The translations under genes were made by a program, and so were the position numbers. A stretch of 5,983 bases of DNA from Candidatus Aminicenantota bacterium. Its GTDB lineage: Bacteria; Acidobacteriota; Aminicenantia; UBA2199. Below, piece after piece: positions 5,208 to 5,983 of the stretch. Numbering within the stretch: position 1 is the stretch's first letter; the number at the start of each line of letters is the position of its first letter. Under the pieces are notes generated by a model. The model made no database searches. It was given only the letters and a program-made list of their open reading frames with translations, and was not told the DNA's origin. The DNA is taken from the NCBI GenBank assembly GCA_030620255.1, contig JAUXFB010000100.1:1-5983 (forward strand), given 5' to 3'.

Positions 5208-5983
5208 TTGAAGGAAAATAAGAATAAAAAATTAGAAGTTTCTCAAAGATTGATAGATGAATTAATTGAATTGTCCAAAGCATCGGATGGCAAGATAGAA
5301 AGAGAAGATTTTTTAGAATTTTTAAGAGAAAATGGTTTGAATGGGCAAAAAAAAGAGATTGTAAGTCATTTAAAATCTATAAATATTAAAATTAAGTATA
5401 AGAGGTCTGTTCTGAGCTCAGAAAAAATGAAAATGTATAATGACTTTTTGACTGATTACAAAAAAGAATTACAAGCTATTATTAAAAGATCTAGAAAATA
5501 TTTTGGTATGGTTGAAACTGTATTTATCTACAATTTGTTTGAAAAGGAAGCTGTTTTTAAGAAAAATATAAAATTTGTGAAGCGTTATTTAAAAGAAAAT
5601 GATATAAAACTTATAAAACCACATAAGGCAAAAGTTGTAAAACATGGGATGGAAAAGGTTGAAATCGTAGGAGACCCTGTCAGGCAATATCTGAGAGAAA
5701 TGGGTAGTGTTAATCTGCTTTCAAGAAATGAAGAAATTAGAATTGCAAAGAAAATTGAGATGGGAGAAAAGAAGGTAATTAAAGCTTTAGTGAAAACAAA
5801 TATAGTTTTAAATTCAGTGATAGAATTAGGTAAAGAAGTTTTGGAAGGGATAAGAAGTATAGAAACTGTGATTGAGGTTATTGAAAATATTTATGATGAA
5901 TCAAAGAAACAGATAGTAAGAGATAATTTTTTAAAGCAGTTCGAAGAGCTTAATAGGTTTAAAAGAGAATTGAAAACATTGAA
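5208..5983 (+). CDS. rpoD: RNA polymerase primary sigma factor RpoD, N-terminal part (cut by window end)
   Basis: This is the housekeeping sigma-70 factor, which binds core RNA polymerase and recognises -35/-10 promoters. 258 residues are present and the frame is still open at 5983. The diagnostic region 1.2 begins at D156 (DPVRQYLREMG, followed by SVNLLSRNEE and IAKKIEMGEKK). Residues from about 195 to 258 belong to the spacer between regions 1.2 and 2.1. The DNA- and core-binding regions 2-4 lie beyond the window. The N-terminus (about 12-136) seems to hold two region 1.1-like helical modules in tandem, near 15-62 and 87-136. The start must be TTG: a stop lies just upstream in frame (5196-5198), and the next ATG (M74) would remove the first module. 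The gene follows dnaG by 9 nt, as in the macromolecular synthesis operon. An alternative or sporulation sigma is unlikely, because region 1.2 has the group 1 sequence and the locus is canonical. Confidence 0.93.
   Translation, partial: MKENKNKKLEVSQRLIDELIELSKASDGKIEREDFLEFLRENGLNGQKKEIVSHLKSINIKIKYKRSVLSSEKMKMYNDFLTDYKKELQAIIKRSRKYFGMVETVFIYNLFEKEAVFKKNIKFVKRYLKENDIKLIKPHKAKVVKHGMEKVEIVGDPVRQYLREMGSVNLLSRNEEIRIAKKIEMGEKKVIKALVKTNIVLNSVIELGKEVLEGIRSIETVIEVIENIYDESKKQIVRDNFLKQFEELNRFKRELKTL

Overview
The window is about 6 kb of strongly AT-rich bacterial chromosome holding housekeeping genes. It has three complete protein genes, the 5' part of a fourth, and one compact regulatory region. I see no mobile element, CRISPR array, tRNA or rRNA. 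The protein set (UDP-xylose synthase, RecD2, DnaG, primary sigma factor) and the low G+C are bacterial. The sigma factor's region 1.2 and the primase look like those of Gram-negative-type deep lineages (Deltaproteobacteria- or Acidobacteriota-like), but that placement is only an impression.

Layout. Positions 1-94 are an upstream region with a plausible promoter and a clear Shine-Dalgarno that moves the first gene's start to 95. Positions 95-1036 (+) encode UDP-glucuronate decarboxylase (uxs). Positions 1039-3195 (-) encode the RecD2 5'-3' DNA helicase, tail to tail with uxs and separated by only 2 bp. Positions 3196-3461 are a divergent regulatory region. Its recD2-proximal half (about 3201-3290) is much richer in G+C than its surroundings. 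In the recD2 direction it can fold as a three-way junction, and it contains a 25-codon ORF with a very good ribosome binding site that stops 5 nt before the recD2 TTG start. The other half carries a TTGACA-type promoter for dnaG. Positions 3462-5198 (+) encode DNA primase (dnaG). Positions 5208-5983 (+) encode the first 258 residues of the primary sigma factor (rpoD), cut by the window end.

How the genes relate. dnaG and rpoD form the core of the classical macromolecular synthesis operon, here without rpsU directly upstream. The divergent recD2 puts a DNA repair and replication helicase under a neighbouring promoter. uxs is a separate nucleotide-sugar gene feeding cell-surface polysaccharide synthesis. 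The observations most worth a second look are the structured, G+C-rich recD2 leader with its small ORF, and an apparent tandem duplication of a region 1.1-like helical module at the N-terminus of RpoD.
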